In this document: piece by piece, positions 25,281-33,669 of the stretch
How positions within the stretch are numbered: position 1 is the stretch's first letter
How the letters are laid out: each line of letters starts with the position of its first letter
Origin: Streptomyces coffeae
GTDB taxonomy: Bacteria > Actinomycetota > Actinomycetes > Streptomycetales > Streptomycetaceae
Assembly (NCBI RefSeq): GCF_016741875.1
Contig: NZ_JAERRF010000014.1
Coordinates: forward strand, 62,001 to 126,000
Length of the DNA stretch: 64,000 bases
Direction of reading: 5' to 3'
Translations under genes and position numbers: made by a program
The notes under the pieces: generated by a model
Seen by the model: the letters and a program-made list of their open reading frames with translations, nothing else
Told to the model about the DNA's origin: nothing
Databases searched by the model: none

Positions 25281-26609
25281 ATGAAGCTGTCCAAGCCCCC
25301 CATGCTCTCCCGACGTATCACCGCGCCCGCGGCTGCGCTGGTCCTCGCGGGGTTGACCGCCACCGCGTGTGCGCCGTCCACATCCGACAACAGCTCCAAG
25401 AAGGACGAGAAGACCGGCACCTTGCGGGTATGGCTCTTCCGCGAGGTCAACAACAAGCCGAAAGAGGAAGTGGTCGGCGACGCCGTCGATGAGTTCAAAA
25501 AGGACCATGAGGGCGTAAAGGTCGATGTCAGCTACATTCCCGTCAACACCCGGGCACAGAAGATCAAGGCAGCCTTCAACGATCCCAAGAGCGCCCCGGA
25601 TCTGATCGAGTACGGCAACACCGACACCGCCGGTTATGTGAAGGACGGCGGACTGCTGGACATCAGCAAGGAGTTCGGCGCCTGGGACGAGTCCATGAAC
25701 ACCGACCCGACCACGGAGTACTCGGTCACCATCGGCGGCAGGGTGTACGGTGCGCCGCTCTTTGTCGGCGTGCGGGCGCTCTATTACCGCAAGGATGTCT
25801 TCAAGGAGCTCGGCCTCAAGCCGCCGACCACCCAGCAGGAGTTGATTTCCACCGCCAAGAAGATCCGCGCCAAGCGTCCGAATATGTACGGTCTCGCGGT
25901 GGGTGGCGCCTCCACCTACGCCGCGATGCCCTTTATTTGGGCCAATGGCGGCGATATCGCGACGGAAAAGGGCAAGTTCGGCTCCAACGAGTACGACGCG
26001 GCCATCGACAGCGCCGGGGCCAAAAAGGGCATCGCGGCGTACACCTCGCTCTTCGACAACGACAACTGCCCGGCCGCCAAATGCGCCCAGTGGGGCGGCA
26101 ACGACACCGTCCAGGCGTTCGCCTCGGGCAAGGCGGCCATGGCGATCGCCGGTGACTTCAACCACCAGGCCATCGAGGCGGGCAAGGCCAAGGGCAAGTA
26201 CGCGGTGATCCCGCTGCCGGGTGTGAAGAAGGGACAGGTGGCCCCCGCATTCGCAGGTGGGAACAATCTGGGCATCCTCAAGAGCACCCGCCACCGCACC
26301 CTCTCGGTGGAGCTGCTGAAGACCCTCGCCGGGAAGAAGACGCAGGAGAAGCTGTTCAACGCGATGGGCTTCCTGCCCACCTTCACGGACGTCCGGGGCG
26401 CGGTCGCGCAGAAGGCGCCGTTCATCAAGCCGTTCGTCAAGACCCTCTCGGACAGCGCCAAGTTCGTCCCCGCCAGCCCCGGCTGGGCCTCGATCGACTC
26501 CCAGCTGGTGCTGCCCACCATGTTCCAGGAGGTCATCAGCGGCCGTAAGAACGTCGACGACGCGGCCTCCGACGCGGCGAAGAAGATGGACGAGGCATTC
26601 GCACAATGA
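25281..26609 (+). CDS. Sugar ABC transporter substrate-binding lipoprotein
   Basis: A 442-residue extracytoplasmic solute-binding protein (family 1). It has an N-terminal export signal (RRITAPAAALVLAGLTATAC, lipobox-like, Cys at about 30) and the domain TGTLRVWLFREVNNKPKEEVVGDAVDEFKKDHEGVKVDVSYIPVNTRAQKIKAAF ... PDLIEYGNTDTAGYV ... GGRVYGAPLFVGVRALYYRKDVF. It captures an oligosaccharide and hands it to the two permeases. The stop overlaps the next start (ATGA). With the GH20 gene and dre-like site, N-acetylglucosamine oligomers are the likely ligand. Confidence 0.93.
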   Translation: MKLSKPPMLSRRITAPAAALVLAGLTATACAPSTSDNSSKKDEKTGTLRVWLFREVNNKPKEEVVGDAVDEFKKDHEGVKVDVSYIPVNTRAQKIKAAFNDPKSAPDLIEYGNTDTAGYVKDGGLLDISKEFGAWDESMNTDPTTEYSVTIGGRVYGAPLFVGVRALYYRKDVFKELGLKPPTTQQELISTAKKIRAKRPNMYGLAVGGASTYAAMPFIWANGGDIATEKGKFGSNEYDAAIDSAGAKKGIAAYTSLFDNDNCPAAKCAQWGGNDTVQAFASGKAAMAIAGDFNHQAIEAGKAKGKYAVIPLPGVKKGQVAPAFAGGNNLGILKSTRHRTLSVELLKTLAGKKTQEKLFNAMGFLPTFTDVRGAVAQKAPFIKPFVKTLSDSAKFVPASPGWASIDSQLVLPTMFQEVISGRKNVDDAASDAAKKMDEAFAQ

Positions 26610-27598
26610 GTCCCGGCACCACCACCAAGCACAGCAGGCCGCGGGCGGCGGCACCGGCCCACCGTCGCGGCGGGCCGGGCGAGGGGGCCCTCAAGGGAGC
26701 CAGGCGGCGGGGGGCCTGGACTCCCTGGCTCTACCTCGCCCCGGCCCTGGTCGTCCTGGGCGGACTGCTCGTCTACCCCATCTACCAGCTCGGGCTGATC
26801 TCCTTCCTGGAGTACACCCAGGCGCAGGTGAGCGGCGGTGAGCCGACCACCTTCCAGGGTCTGGCCAACTACTCACAGCTCTTCGGCGACAGCCAGTTCT
26901 GGGAGGTCACGACCACCACCCTGGTCTTCGCCGCGGTCTGCGTGATCTCCACCCTCACGGTCGGCTGCGCGCTGGCGGTGCTGCTGACCCGCGTACGGGC
27001 CCTGCCGCGGCTGGCGCTGATGCTGGCCGCGCTGGGCGCCTGGGCCACCCCGGGCATCACCGGCTCCACCGTCTGGGTCTTCCTCTTCGACCCCGACTAC
27101 GGCCCGGTCAACAAGGCCCTGGTGTGGCTCGGGCTCTCCGGGTTCGAGGACTTCTCCTGGACCTACGACCGCTACAGCGCCTTCGCGCTGGTGCTGTTCG
27201 AAGTGGTCTGGTGCTCGTTCCCGTTCGTCATGGTCACCGTCTACGCGGGCATCAAGGCCATCCCGGGAGAGGTGCTGGAGGCCGCCTCCCTCGACGGCGC
27301 CTCCCACTGGCGGACCTGGCGCTCGGTCATGGCGCCCATGCTCCGGCCGATCCTGATCGTCGTCACCATCCAGTCGATCATCTGGGACTTCAAGATCTTC
27401 ACCCAGATCTATGTGATGACCGACGGCGGCGGGATCGCCGGCCAGAACCTCACGCTCAATGTGTACGCGTACCAGAAGGCGTTCGCGTCCTCGCAGTACA
27501 GCCTGGGCTCGGCGATCGGCGTGGTGATGCTGCTGATCCTGCTGGTGATCACCCTGGTCTATCTGCGGTTGCTGCGACGTCAGGGAGAAGAACTGTGA
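26606..27598 (+). CDS. Sugar ABC transporter permease 1 (MalF type)
   Basis: A 330-residue protein with about six membrane segments and the EAA loop EAASLDGASHWRTWRSVMAPML, which docks the ATPase. Its N-terminus is a basic cytoplasmic tail. It overlaps its neighbours by 4 nt on both sides (ATGA, GTGA). No ATPase gene is in the operon; in Streptomyces the shared MsiK ATPase usually serves such transporters. Confidence 0.94.
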   Translation: MSPGTTTKHSRPRAAAPAHRRGGPGEGALKGARRRGAWTPWLYLAPALVVLGGLLVYPIYQLGLISFLEYTQAQVSGGEPTTFQGLANYSQLFGDSQFWEVTTTTLVFAAVCVISTLTVGCALAVLLTRVRALPRLALMLAALGAWATPGITGSTVWVFLFDPDYGPVNKALVWLGLSGFEDFSWTYDRYSAFALVLFEVVWCSFPFVMVTVYAGIKAIPGEVLEAASLDGASHWRTWRSVMAPMLRPILIVVTIQSIIWDFKIFTQIYVMTDGGGIAGQNLTLNVYAYQKAFASSQYSLGSAIGVVMLLILLVITLVYLRLLRRQGEEL

Positions 27599-28464
27599 GC
27601 CGTTCCCGTATCTCTCTGCGCGTCCGCCGCCCCTGGCGGCTGCTGGCCGAGGCCACGGCCCTGCTGGTGGCCGCCGTGGTCGCCTTCCCGCTCTACTGGA
27701 TGGTGCTCTCCGCCTTCAAACCCGAGGGCGAGATCCAGTCCACCGAGCCCCGCCCCTGGACCACCTCGCCCTCGCTGGACTCCTTCCGGCGCGTCTTCGA
27801 GCAGCAGGACTTCGGGCGTTACTTCCTCAACAGCCTGTTCGTGGCCGCCGTGGTGGTGGTCGCCTCCGCGCTGATCGCCTTTCTCGCGGCGACCGCGGTC
27901 ACCCGCTTCCGCTTCCGGTTCCGCACCACGCTGCTGATCATGTTCCTGGTCGCCCAGATGGTGCCGATCGAGGCGCTGACCATCCCCATGTTCTTCCTGA
28001 TGCGCGACCTGGGGGAGTCGGTGCCGGGTATCGGGCTCAACACCCTGGGCTCGCTGATCGTCCCGCATATCGCCTTCTCGCTGCCGTTCGCGATCTGGAT
28101 GCTGCGCGGCTTCGTCAAGGCCGTGCCCGAGTCGCTGGAGGAGGCGGCCCATCTCGACGGCGCCAGCCGCTCCCGCTTCCTGTGGCAGATCCTCTTCCCC
28201 CTGGTCTTCCCCGGACTTGTCGCGACGAGCGTCTTCTCCTTCATCTCCGCCTGGAACGACTTCCTCTTCGCCAAGTCCTTCATCATCAGCGCGACCGAGA
28301 ACTCCACGCTCCCGATGGCGCTGCTGGTCTTCTTCAAGGACGAGGGCAACGACTGGGGAGGGATCATGGCCGGGTCCACCGTCATGACCATCCCCGTGCT
28401 GGTCTTCTTCGTACTCGTACAGCGCCGACTGGTCTCCGGGCTGGGCGGCGCGGTGAAGGATTGA
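27595..28464 (+). CDS. Sugar ABC transporter permease 2 (MalG type)
   Basis: A 289-residue protein with six membrane segments and EAA loop EEAAHLDGASRSRFLWQILFPLV. It ends in FFVLVQRRLVSGLGGAVKD, the usual MalG-type terminus. GTG start in GTGA overlap with permease 1. It is followed after 13 bp by the hexosaminidase gene in the same operon. Confidence 0.94.
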   Translation: MSRSRISLRVRRPWRLLAEATALLVAAVVAFPLYWMVLSAFKPEGEIQSTEPRPWTTSPSLDSFRRVFEQQDFGRYFLNSLFVAAVVVVASALIAFLAATAVTRFRFRFRTTLLIMFLVAQMVPIEALTIPMFFLMRDLGESVPGIGLNTLGSLIVPHIAFSLPFAIWMLRGFVKAVPESLEEAAHLDGASRSRFLWQILFPLVFPGLVATSVFSFISAWNDFLFAKSFIISATENSTLPMALLVFFKDEGNDWGGIMAGSTVMTIPVLVFFVLVQRRLVSGLGGAVKD

Positions 28465-28477
28465 GGACGCGAACCCC

Positions 28478-30199
28478 ATGCCCGGACCCGCCGATTGCGC
28501 TCCCCGCCCTGCTCCCGGCCCGGCCCACGCGCTGATCCCGGCCCCGCTGAAGACCTGGGCCACTTCGTCCGGCGGTGAGGGGCCCGTTCTCGATGAGCAC
28601 ACCCGGATCGAGGCCCGCCCCGGCACCGAACGCGTGGCCCGCTGGCTGCGCGCCACGGTCGGGGCGGCCACCGGGCTGCCCCTGGAACCGCACACCCCCG
28701 ACGGCGACGGCGGGCGCGTCCTGCTGCGCCTGGACCCCGGACTGGAGCGCACGCTCGGCCCCGAGGGCCATCGGGTCGTGGTCGACGACCGGGGAGCCGT
28801 CGTCGAGGGCGGCAGCGAGACCGGTGTCTTCTGGGGCGCCCAGACCTTCCGTCAGCTCCTCGGCCCGGACGCCTTCCGCCGGGCCCCTGTCGACCCCGCC
28901 CGGCGCCGGTGGCGGCTGCCCGCCCTCGGCGTCGAGGACGCACCCCGCTTCGGCTGGCGCGGTCTGATGCTCGACGTGGCGCGGCACTTCATGCCCAAGG
29001 ACGGTGTCCTCGCCTATATCGACCTGCTCGCCGCGCACAAGCTCAATGTGCTCCATCTGCATCTCACCGACGACCAGGGCTGGCGGCTGGAGATCCGTCG
29101 CTACCCCAGGCTCACCGAGGTCGGCGGCTGGCGTCCGCGCACCAAATTGGGCCACCGCGCCTCACCGCTGTGGGATCCGCGCCCGCACGGCGGCCACTAC
29201 ACCCAGGACGACATCCGCGAGATCGTGGCCTACGCCGCCGAGCGGCACATCACCGTCGTACCCGAGATCGACATCCCCGGGCACTCGGGCGCCGCCATCG
29301 CCGCCTATCCGGAGCTGGGCAACTCCGATGTCGTCGACACCTCCTCGCTCGGCGTGCTCACCACCTGGCGTACCAATCCGAACGTACTCTCCCCCACCGA
29401 CAGCACGCTCCGCTTCTACGAGAACGTGCTGGAGGAGGTGCTCGAACTGTTCCCCGGCACCTTCGTCCACCTCGGCGGCGACGAGTGCCCCAAGGACCAG
29501 TGGAAGGCGTCTCCGGCCGCCCAGGCGCGCATCCGTGACCTCGGTCTGGCGGACGAGGACGAGCTCCAGAGCTGGTTCATCCGGCACTTCGGGCTCTGGC
29601 TCCGGGAGCGCGGCCGCCGGCTGATCGGCTGGGACGAGATCCTCGAGGGCGGCGGCGCGGCGGACGGCGCCGGGCGCGGCCGTGGCCTCGCGCCCGGGGC
29701 CGCGGTGGCCTCCTGGCGCGGTTACGCGGGCGGTATCGCCGCGGCCCGCGCCGGTCACGACGTGGTCATGTGCCCCGAACAACAGGTCTACTTCGACCAC
29801 CGGCAGGCGGCGGGCGACGACGAGCCGGTGCCCATCGGCTATGTCCGCACCCTGGAAGACGTCTACCGCTTCGATCCAGTTCCCCCGCAGCTCGACGAGG
29901 CCGAAGCGGACCGGGTGCTGGGCGCCCAGGCCAATGTCTGGACCGAGGTGATGGAGGACCGCCGCCGCGTCGACTACCAGACCTTTCCCCGGCTCGCCGC
30001 CTTCGCCGAGGTCGCCTGGTCCACCCTTCCGCCGCCGCCCGAGCGGGACTTCACGGAGTTCCAGGGGCGCATGGAGGCGCACTACGCGCGCCTGGACGCG
30101 CTGGGCGTGAGCTACCGGCCGCCTGCCGGTCCGCACCCCTGGCAGCGGCGCCCCGGCATCCTCGGACGTCCGCTCGACGGATCGCCCCCGATCGTGTGA
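28478..30199 (+). CDS. Beta-N-acetylhexosaminidase (GH20)
   Basis: A 573-residue protein. The N-terminal GH20b-like domain (about residues 15-155) is followed by the catalytic barrel: FGWRGLMLDVARHFMPKDGVLAYIDLLAAHKLNVLHLHLTDDQGWRLEIRRYP ... VVPEIDIPGHSGAA ... FVHLGGDECPKDQW. The Asp-Glu pair is D335-E336. No signal peptide is evident, so it may act on imported chito-oligosaccharides in the cytoplasm, releasing GlcNAc. Its operon position behind the sugar transporter supports this. Confidence 0.95.
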   Translation: MPGPADCAPRPAPGPAHALIPAPLKTWATSSGGEGPVLDEHTRIEARPGTERVARWLRATVGAATGLPLEPHTPDGDGGRVLLRLDPGLERTLGPEGHRVVVDDRGAVVEGGSETGVFWGAQTFRQLLGPDAFRRAPVDPARRRWRLPALGVEDAPRFGWRGLMLDVARHFMPKDGVLAYIDLLAAHKLNVLHLHLTDDQGWRLEIRRYPRLTEVGGWRPRTKLGHRASPLWDPRPHGGHYTQDDIREIVAYAAERHITVVPEIDIPGHSGAAIAAYPELGNSDVVDTSSLGVLTTWRTNPNVLSPTDSTLRFYENVLEEVLELFPGTFVHLGGDECPKDQWKASPAAQARIRDLGLADEDELQSWFIRHFGLWLRERGRRLIGWDEILEGGGAADGAGRGRGLAPGAAVASWRGYAGGIAAARAGHDVVMCPEQQVYFDHRQAAGDDEPVPIGYVRTLEDVYRFDPVPPQLDEAEADRVLGAQANVWTEVMEDRRRVDYQTFPRLAAFAEVAWSTLPPPPERDFTEFQGRMEAHYARLDALGVSYRPPAGPHPWQRRPGILGRPLDGSPPIV

Positions 30200-30472
30200 G
30201 CCGCCCGTAAGCGGTGCACCCCGGCGCCCCGCCCCTGTCACCGTGGGACCCCGCGCAAGCCCAAGTCGTACAAGGGTCCCTGAAACGTGGCAATCCACAC
30301 CGGTCGGAGACGTCGCCATAAACCCGTACCATCCCCCAGGTCAGGGACGGATCCATGGATCTCGGACCCCCGTGACGGCGGACTCGGAAGATGTGCCAGA
30401 GTTGCCACGTCCGGGCTGTCAGCACGTACCGTACGGCGCAACAGCCGGGACACCGGGGAAGGGGCAGCTGGG

Positions 30473-31372
30473 TTGACCACGCACGCACCGCAGGCGGCGC
30501 ACACGGTGACGTTGCCGGGCTCGCTCGATGAGGCCGTGGCGGCGCTGACCGCCATGCCTGCCGCCGTGCCCGTCGCGGGCGGTACCGATCTGATGGCCGC
30601 GGTCAACTCCGGCCTGCTGCGGCCCGCCGCACTCGTCGGCCTCGGCCGGATCAGCGAGATCCGCGGCTGGCGCTATCTGGACGGACACGCCCTGCTCGGC
30701 GCCGGGCTCACCCACGCCCGTATGGGCCGCCCCGACTTCGCCGCGCTGATCCCGGCGCTGGCCGCGGCCGCGCGGGCCGCCGGACCACCGCAGATCCGCA
30801 ACGCGGGCACCCTCGGCGGCAACATCGTCAGCGCCGCCCCCACCGGCGACGCGCTGCCCGTGCTGGCCGCCCTGGAGGCCACCGTCATCATCGCCGGGCC
30901 CGAGGGCTCCCGCCGGGAGACCCCGGTCAGCCATCTGCTGGCCGGAGTCGACATGCTGGGCCCCGGCGAACTCGTCGGATTCGTCCGGGTTCCGCTGCTG
31001 CACGCCCCGCAGACCTTCCTCAAGGCCACCGGCCGCACCGGCCCCGGCCGGGCCACCGCCTCGGTCGCGGTCGTGCTCGACCCGGCCCGGCGCGGAGTGC
31101 GCTGCGCGGTCGGAGCGGTCGCGCCGATGCCGCTGCGCCCGCTGGAGGCCGAGCGCTGGGTCGCCTCGCTGATCGACTGGGACGGCGAACGCGGCTCTCT
31201 CGACCCGCAGGTCAGCACGGCCTTCGGCGAGTACGTCGCCGCCGCGTGCATCCCCGACCCGGCACCGGCGGAGGATGGCGGCGAGCCGGTCACCCTGCCG
31301 CCCGCCGCGCTCCACCTGAGGCGTACGGTGGCAGCTCTGGCCCGCCGAGCACTGGGGAGGGCACTCGCGTGA
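30473..31372 (+). CDS. Molybdenum hydroxylase FAD-binding subunit (XdhB/CoxM type)
   Basis: A 299-residue protein with the FAD motifs PVAGGTDLMAAVNSGLLRPAALVGLGRI and AGPPQIRNAGTLGGNIVSAAPTGDALPVLAAL, then the CO-dehydrogenase flavoprotein C-terminal domain. The start is TTG 30473 with AAGGGG 8 nt upstream. It is the first gene of a three-gene operon linked by 4-nt overlaps and passes electrons from the [2Fe-2S] subunit to an acceptor. An inverted pair CGTGGCAA (30286) / TTGCCACG (30397) lies upstream and may be regulatory. Confidence 0.92.
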   Translation: MTTHAPQAAHTVTLPGSLDEAVAALTAMPAAVPVAGGTDLMAAVNSGLLRPAALVGLGRISEIRGWRYLDGHALLGAGLTHARMGRPDFAALIPALAAAARAAGPPQIRNAGTLGGNIVSAAPTGDALPVLAALEATVIIAGPEGSRRETPVSHLLAGVDMLGPGELVGFVRVPLLHAPQTFLKATGRTGPGRATASVAVVLDPARRGVRCAVGAVAPMPLRPLEAERWVASLIDWDGERGSLDPQVSTAFGEYVAAACIPDPAPAEDGGEPVTLPPAALHLRRTVAALARRALGRALA

Positions 31373-33669
31373 GTGACGAACAGCAGCCGCACCGACCGGA
31401 ACCGGGCAGCGGTTGGCAGCCGATGCCGCACGGCTCCGACTGGGACGCCGACTCGACGGCCTTTGTGCAGCTGCCGCCCGACTTCGCCTTCCCGGACCCG
31501 GCCGACCCCTCCGGCAGCTGGGACCCGCTCGCCGCGCCCGGCACGGGCTACACCCCGCCGCCGATGACCGGCGGACCGGGCGGCCACGATGGTCAGGGCG
31601 GTCACGGCGCGCCGTCGCAGGGCGGCCAGTGGCAGCCCGCGCACGGTCAGCCGGGCCAGGGCCGGCCCGCCCACGACCCGGCGGCGCACGCCCCGGGCGC
31701 CCATGCTCCGGGCGCTCATGACCCCGGCGCGACCGGGCAGTGGACTGTGCCCGCGGACGTCCGTGCCGACACCGACGGCTCCGGCTACGGCTACGGGGGC
31801 CACCCCGATCCGTACGGCGCGCAGCACCCGAACCAGTGGCCCACGCCCGCCCAGGACCCCCAGGCCCCGCAGACCGGTCACTGGCCGGTGCGGGGCGCGG
31901 AGCCGGTGGACGACTGGCCGGTACAGGCCGAGCCGGTGGACGACTGGCCGGTGCCCGCCTCCTCCGACGACGGCACCGGCGCGCCGGTGCACACCAGCCA
32001 GTGGACGATTCCGGTCGCGGGCGACGAGGTGGACGAGACCGGCGAGTACCGGGTCGACGACCACCCCGGCCCCGCCGCCCCGCCGTACGGCGGCGGCGCC
32101 CAGGGCGGCCCCCGCGACCATCAGACGACAGCCGAGTGGCGGATGCCGTTCGCCGACGCCGCGCCCGAACAGCCGCGGCCGGACCATCAGCAGGCACAGC
32201 GGCAGGGTCATCAGCAGCCGGGGCAGACCGGCCAGTGGTCGATCCCGGCCACCGCCGAGGGCTCCGAGGAGTCCGGCGAGTACGTGGTCGAGGGCCGTAC
32301 CGCGCCCGCGCCGCGCCCGGCCCCCGCCCGCCGTCCGCTGCGGATGCCCGGCACCGACGACCGCGCGGCGCCGGGAGCCCCCGGGACGGACCCGGGGACC
32401 GCTCCGGGCACGGACCGGACCTGGCACGGCTCCGCCGGGGACTCGGGCGAGTTCCCGGCCGAGGGCGCGCACACCGGGCTGCGTACGCCGCCCCACGGCA
32501 GCCCCGTCCCGGGAGGGCCCGCGGCCCCCGGCGGGCGGCCGCCCGCCGACGAGCCGGGCGCGGGCCGACCCGCTCCGGCGCCCGGTGACTCCGGCGAGTA
32601 CCCGATGGAGCCCCAGCACGGGGGCCGCCGGACGCCGCCGCACGGCAGCCTGGCACCCGGCCTTCCGCAACCTCCCGGCCGACAGGGTGAGTTCGCCGGG
32701 GACACCCACGCCGGGGAGACCCATGCCGGGGACAGCCATGGGCGGGACGCCCTCGGCCACACCCCGCACCCGGCCCCCGAGCACGGCCCCGGCACGCCCG
32801 CCGGTGACGAGACCCCGCAGCACCACGACCCCGAAGCCGACGGTCGTGAACAGACCGCGGCCGAGGACGAGTTCACCGAGGTCCCAGAGGTTCCAGAGGC
32901 CCCAGAGGCGCTTGAGACGGCCGCCCCCGCCGAGGGCCCGGCCGACGCCCCGTCCGACCCCGCGGCCGAGGCCGCGGAGCAGGACGCCCCGGCGGCGGAG
33001 GCGGCCGAGGCAACCGACGCCGACGGGGATCCACACCACATCGAGCATCCGGCGGCCTCGTACGTCCTGCACGTCAACGGCGCGGACCGCCCCGTCACCG
33101 ACTCCTGGATCGGTGAGTCACTGCTCTACGTGCTGCGCGAGCGGCTCGGTCTCGCCGGGGCCAAGGACGGCTGCTCGCAGGGCGAGTGCGGCGCCTGCTC
33201 GGTCCAGGTCGACGGCCGCCTGGTCGCCTCCTGCCTGGTGCCCGCCGCCACCGCCGCGGGTTCCGAGGTCCGCACCGTCGAGGGCCTGTCCGTGGACGGC
33301 CGGCCCTCCGACGTACAGCGCGCCCTGGTCGAATGCGGCGCGGTGCAGTGCGGGTTCTGCGTACCCGGCCTCGCGATGACCGTGCACGACCTGCTGGAGG
33401 GCAACCACGCCCCCACCGAGCAGGAGACCCGCCAGGCCATCTGCGGCAACCTCTGCCGCTGCTCCGGCTACCGCCCGGTCGTCGACGCCGTCCGCGAGGT
33501 CGTCGCCGCCCGCGAGGCGACCGAGGACGCCGAGGACGGGGACGCCGAGGACGGGGCCGCCGCCCACCAGGAGGGGGCCCGCATTCCGCACCAGGCGGGC
33601 CCGGCCGGCGCGCACGGGTTCAGCGGCAACGGGAGTGTGAACGGAACGGGGAGCGAAAGGGCATCATGA
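31369..33669 (+). CDS. Molybdenum hydroxylase [2Fe-2S] subunit with a giant disordered N-terminal extension
   Basis: A 766-residue protein where 160-200 is usual. Residues 1 to about 555 are Pro/Gly/His/Gln/Asp-rich with recurring cassettes: W-[TPSR]-[VIM]-P (e.g. TGQWTVPAD, TSQWTIPVA, TGQWSIPAT), DDWPV twice in succession, [DE]SGE[YF] (at least four), and TPPHGS twice. From about 560 the normal XdhC/CoxS domain runs, with CSQGECGACSVQVDGRLVASC (first Cys 602), CGFCVPGLAMTVHDLLEG and CGNLCRCSGYRPVV, binding two [2Fe-2S] clusters. A Glu/Ala/Asp and Gly/Asn/Ser tail follows. GTG 31369 overlaps the FAD-subunit stop (GTGA). No stop or frameshift separates the parts, so it is one continuous frame. 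Confidence 0.88.
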   Translation: MSDEQQPHRPEPGSGWQPMPHGSDWDADSTAFVQLPPDFAFPDPADPSGSWDPLAAPGTGYTPPPMTGGPGGHDGQGGHGAPSQGGQWQPAHGQPGQGRPAHDPAAHAPGAHAPGAHDPGATGQWTVPADVRADTDGSGYGYGGHPDPYGAQHPNQWPTPAQDPQAPQTGHWPVRGAEPVDDWPVQAEPVDDWPVPASSDDGTGAPVHTSQWTIPVAGDEVDETGEYRVDDHPGPAAPPYGGGAQGGPRDHQTTAEWRMPFADAAPEQPRPDHQQAQRQGHQQPGQTGQWSIPATAEGSEESGEYVVEGRTAPAPRPAPARRPLRMPGTDDRAAPGAPGTDPGTAPGTDRTWHGSAGDSGEFPAEGAHTGLRTPPHGSPVPGGPAAPGGRPPADEPGAGRPAPAPGDSGEYPMEPQHGGRRTPPHGSLAPGLPQPPGRQGEFAGDTHAGETHAGDSHGRDALGHTPHPAPEHGPGTPAGDETPQHHDPEADGREQTAAEDEFTEVPEVPEAPEALETAAPAEGPADAPSDPAAEAAEQDAPAAEAAEATDADGDPHHIEHPAASYVLHVNGADRPVTDSWIGESLLYVLRERLGLAGAKDGCSQGECGACSVQVDGRLVASCLVPAATAAGSEVRTVEGLSVDGRPSDVQRALVECGAVQCGFCVPGLAMTVHDLLEGNHAPTEQETRQAICGNLCRCSGYRPVVDAVREVVAAREATEDAEDGDAEDGAAAHQEGARIPHQAGPAGAHGFSGNGSVNGTGSERAS

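Noticed and set aside
30200..30472. A possible riboswitch upstream of the molybdenum hydroxylase operon.
   Set aside because: I could not recognise the conserved core of a molybdenum cofactor or other known riboswitch; only a short distant inverted pair is present.
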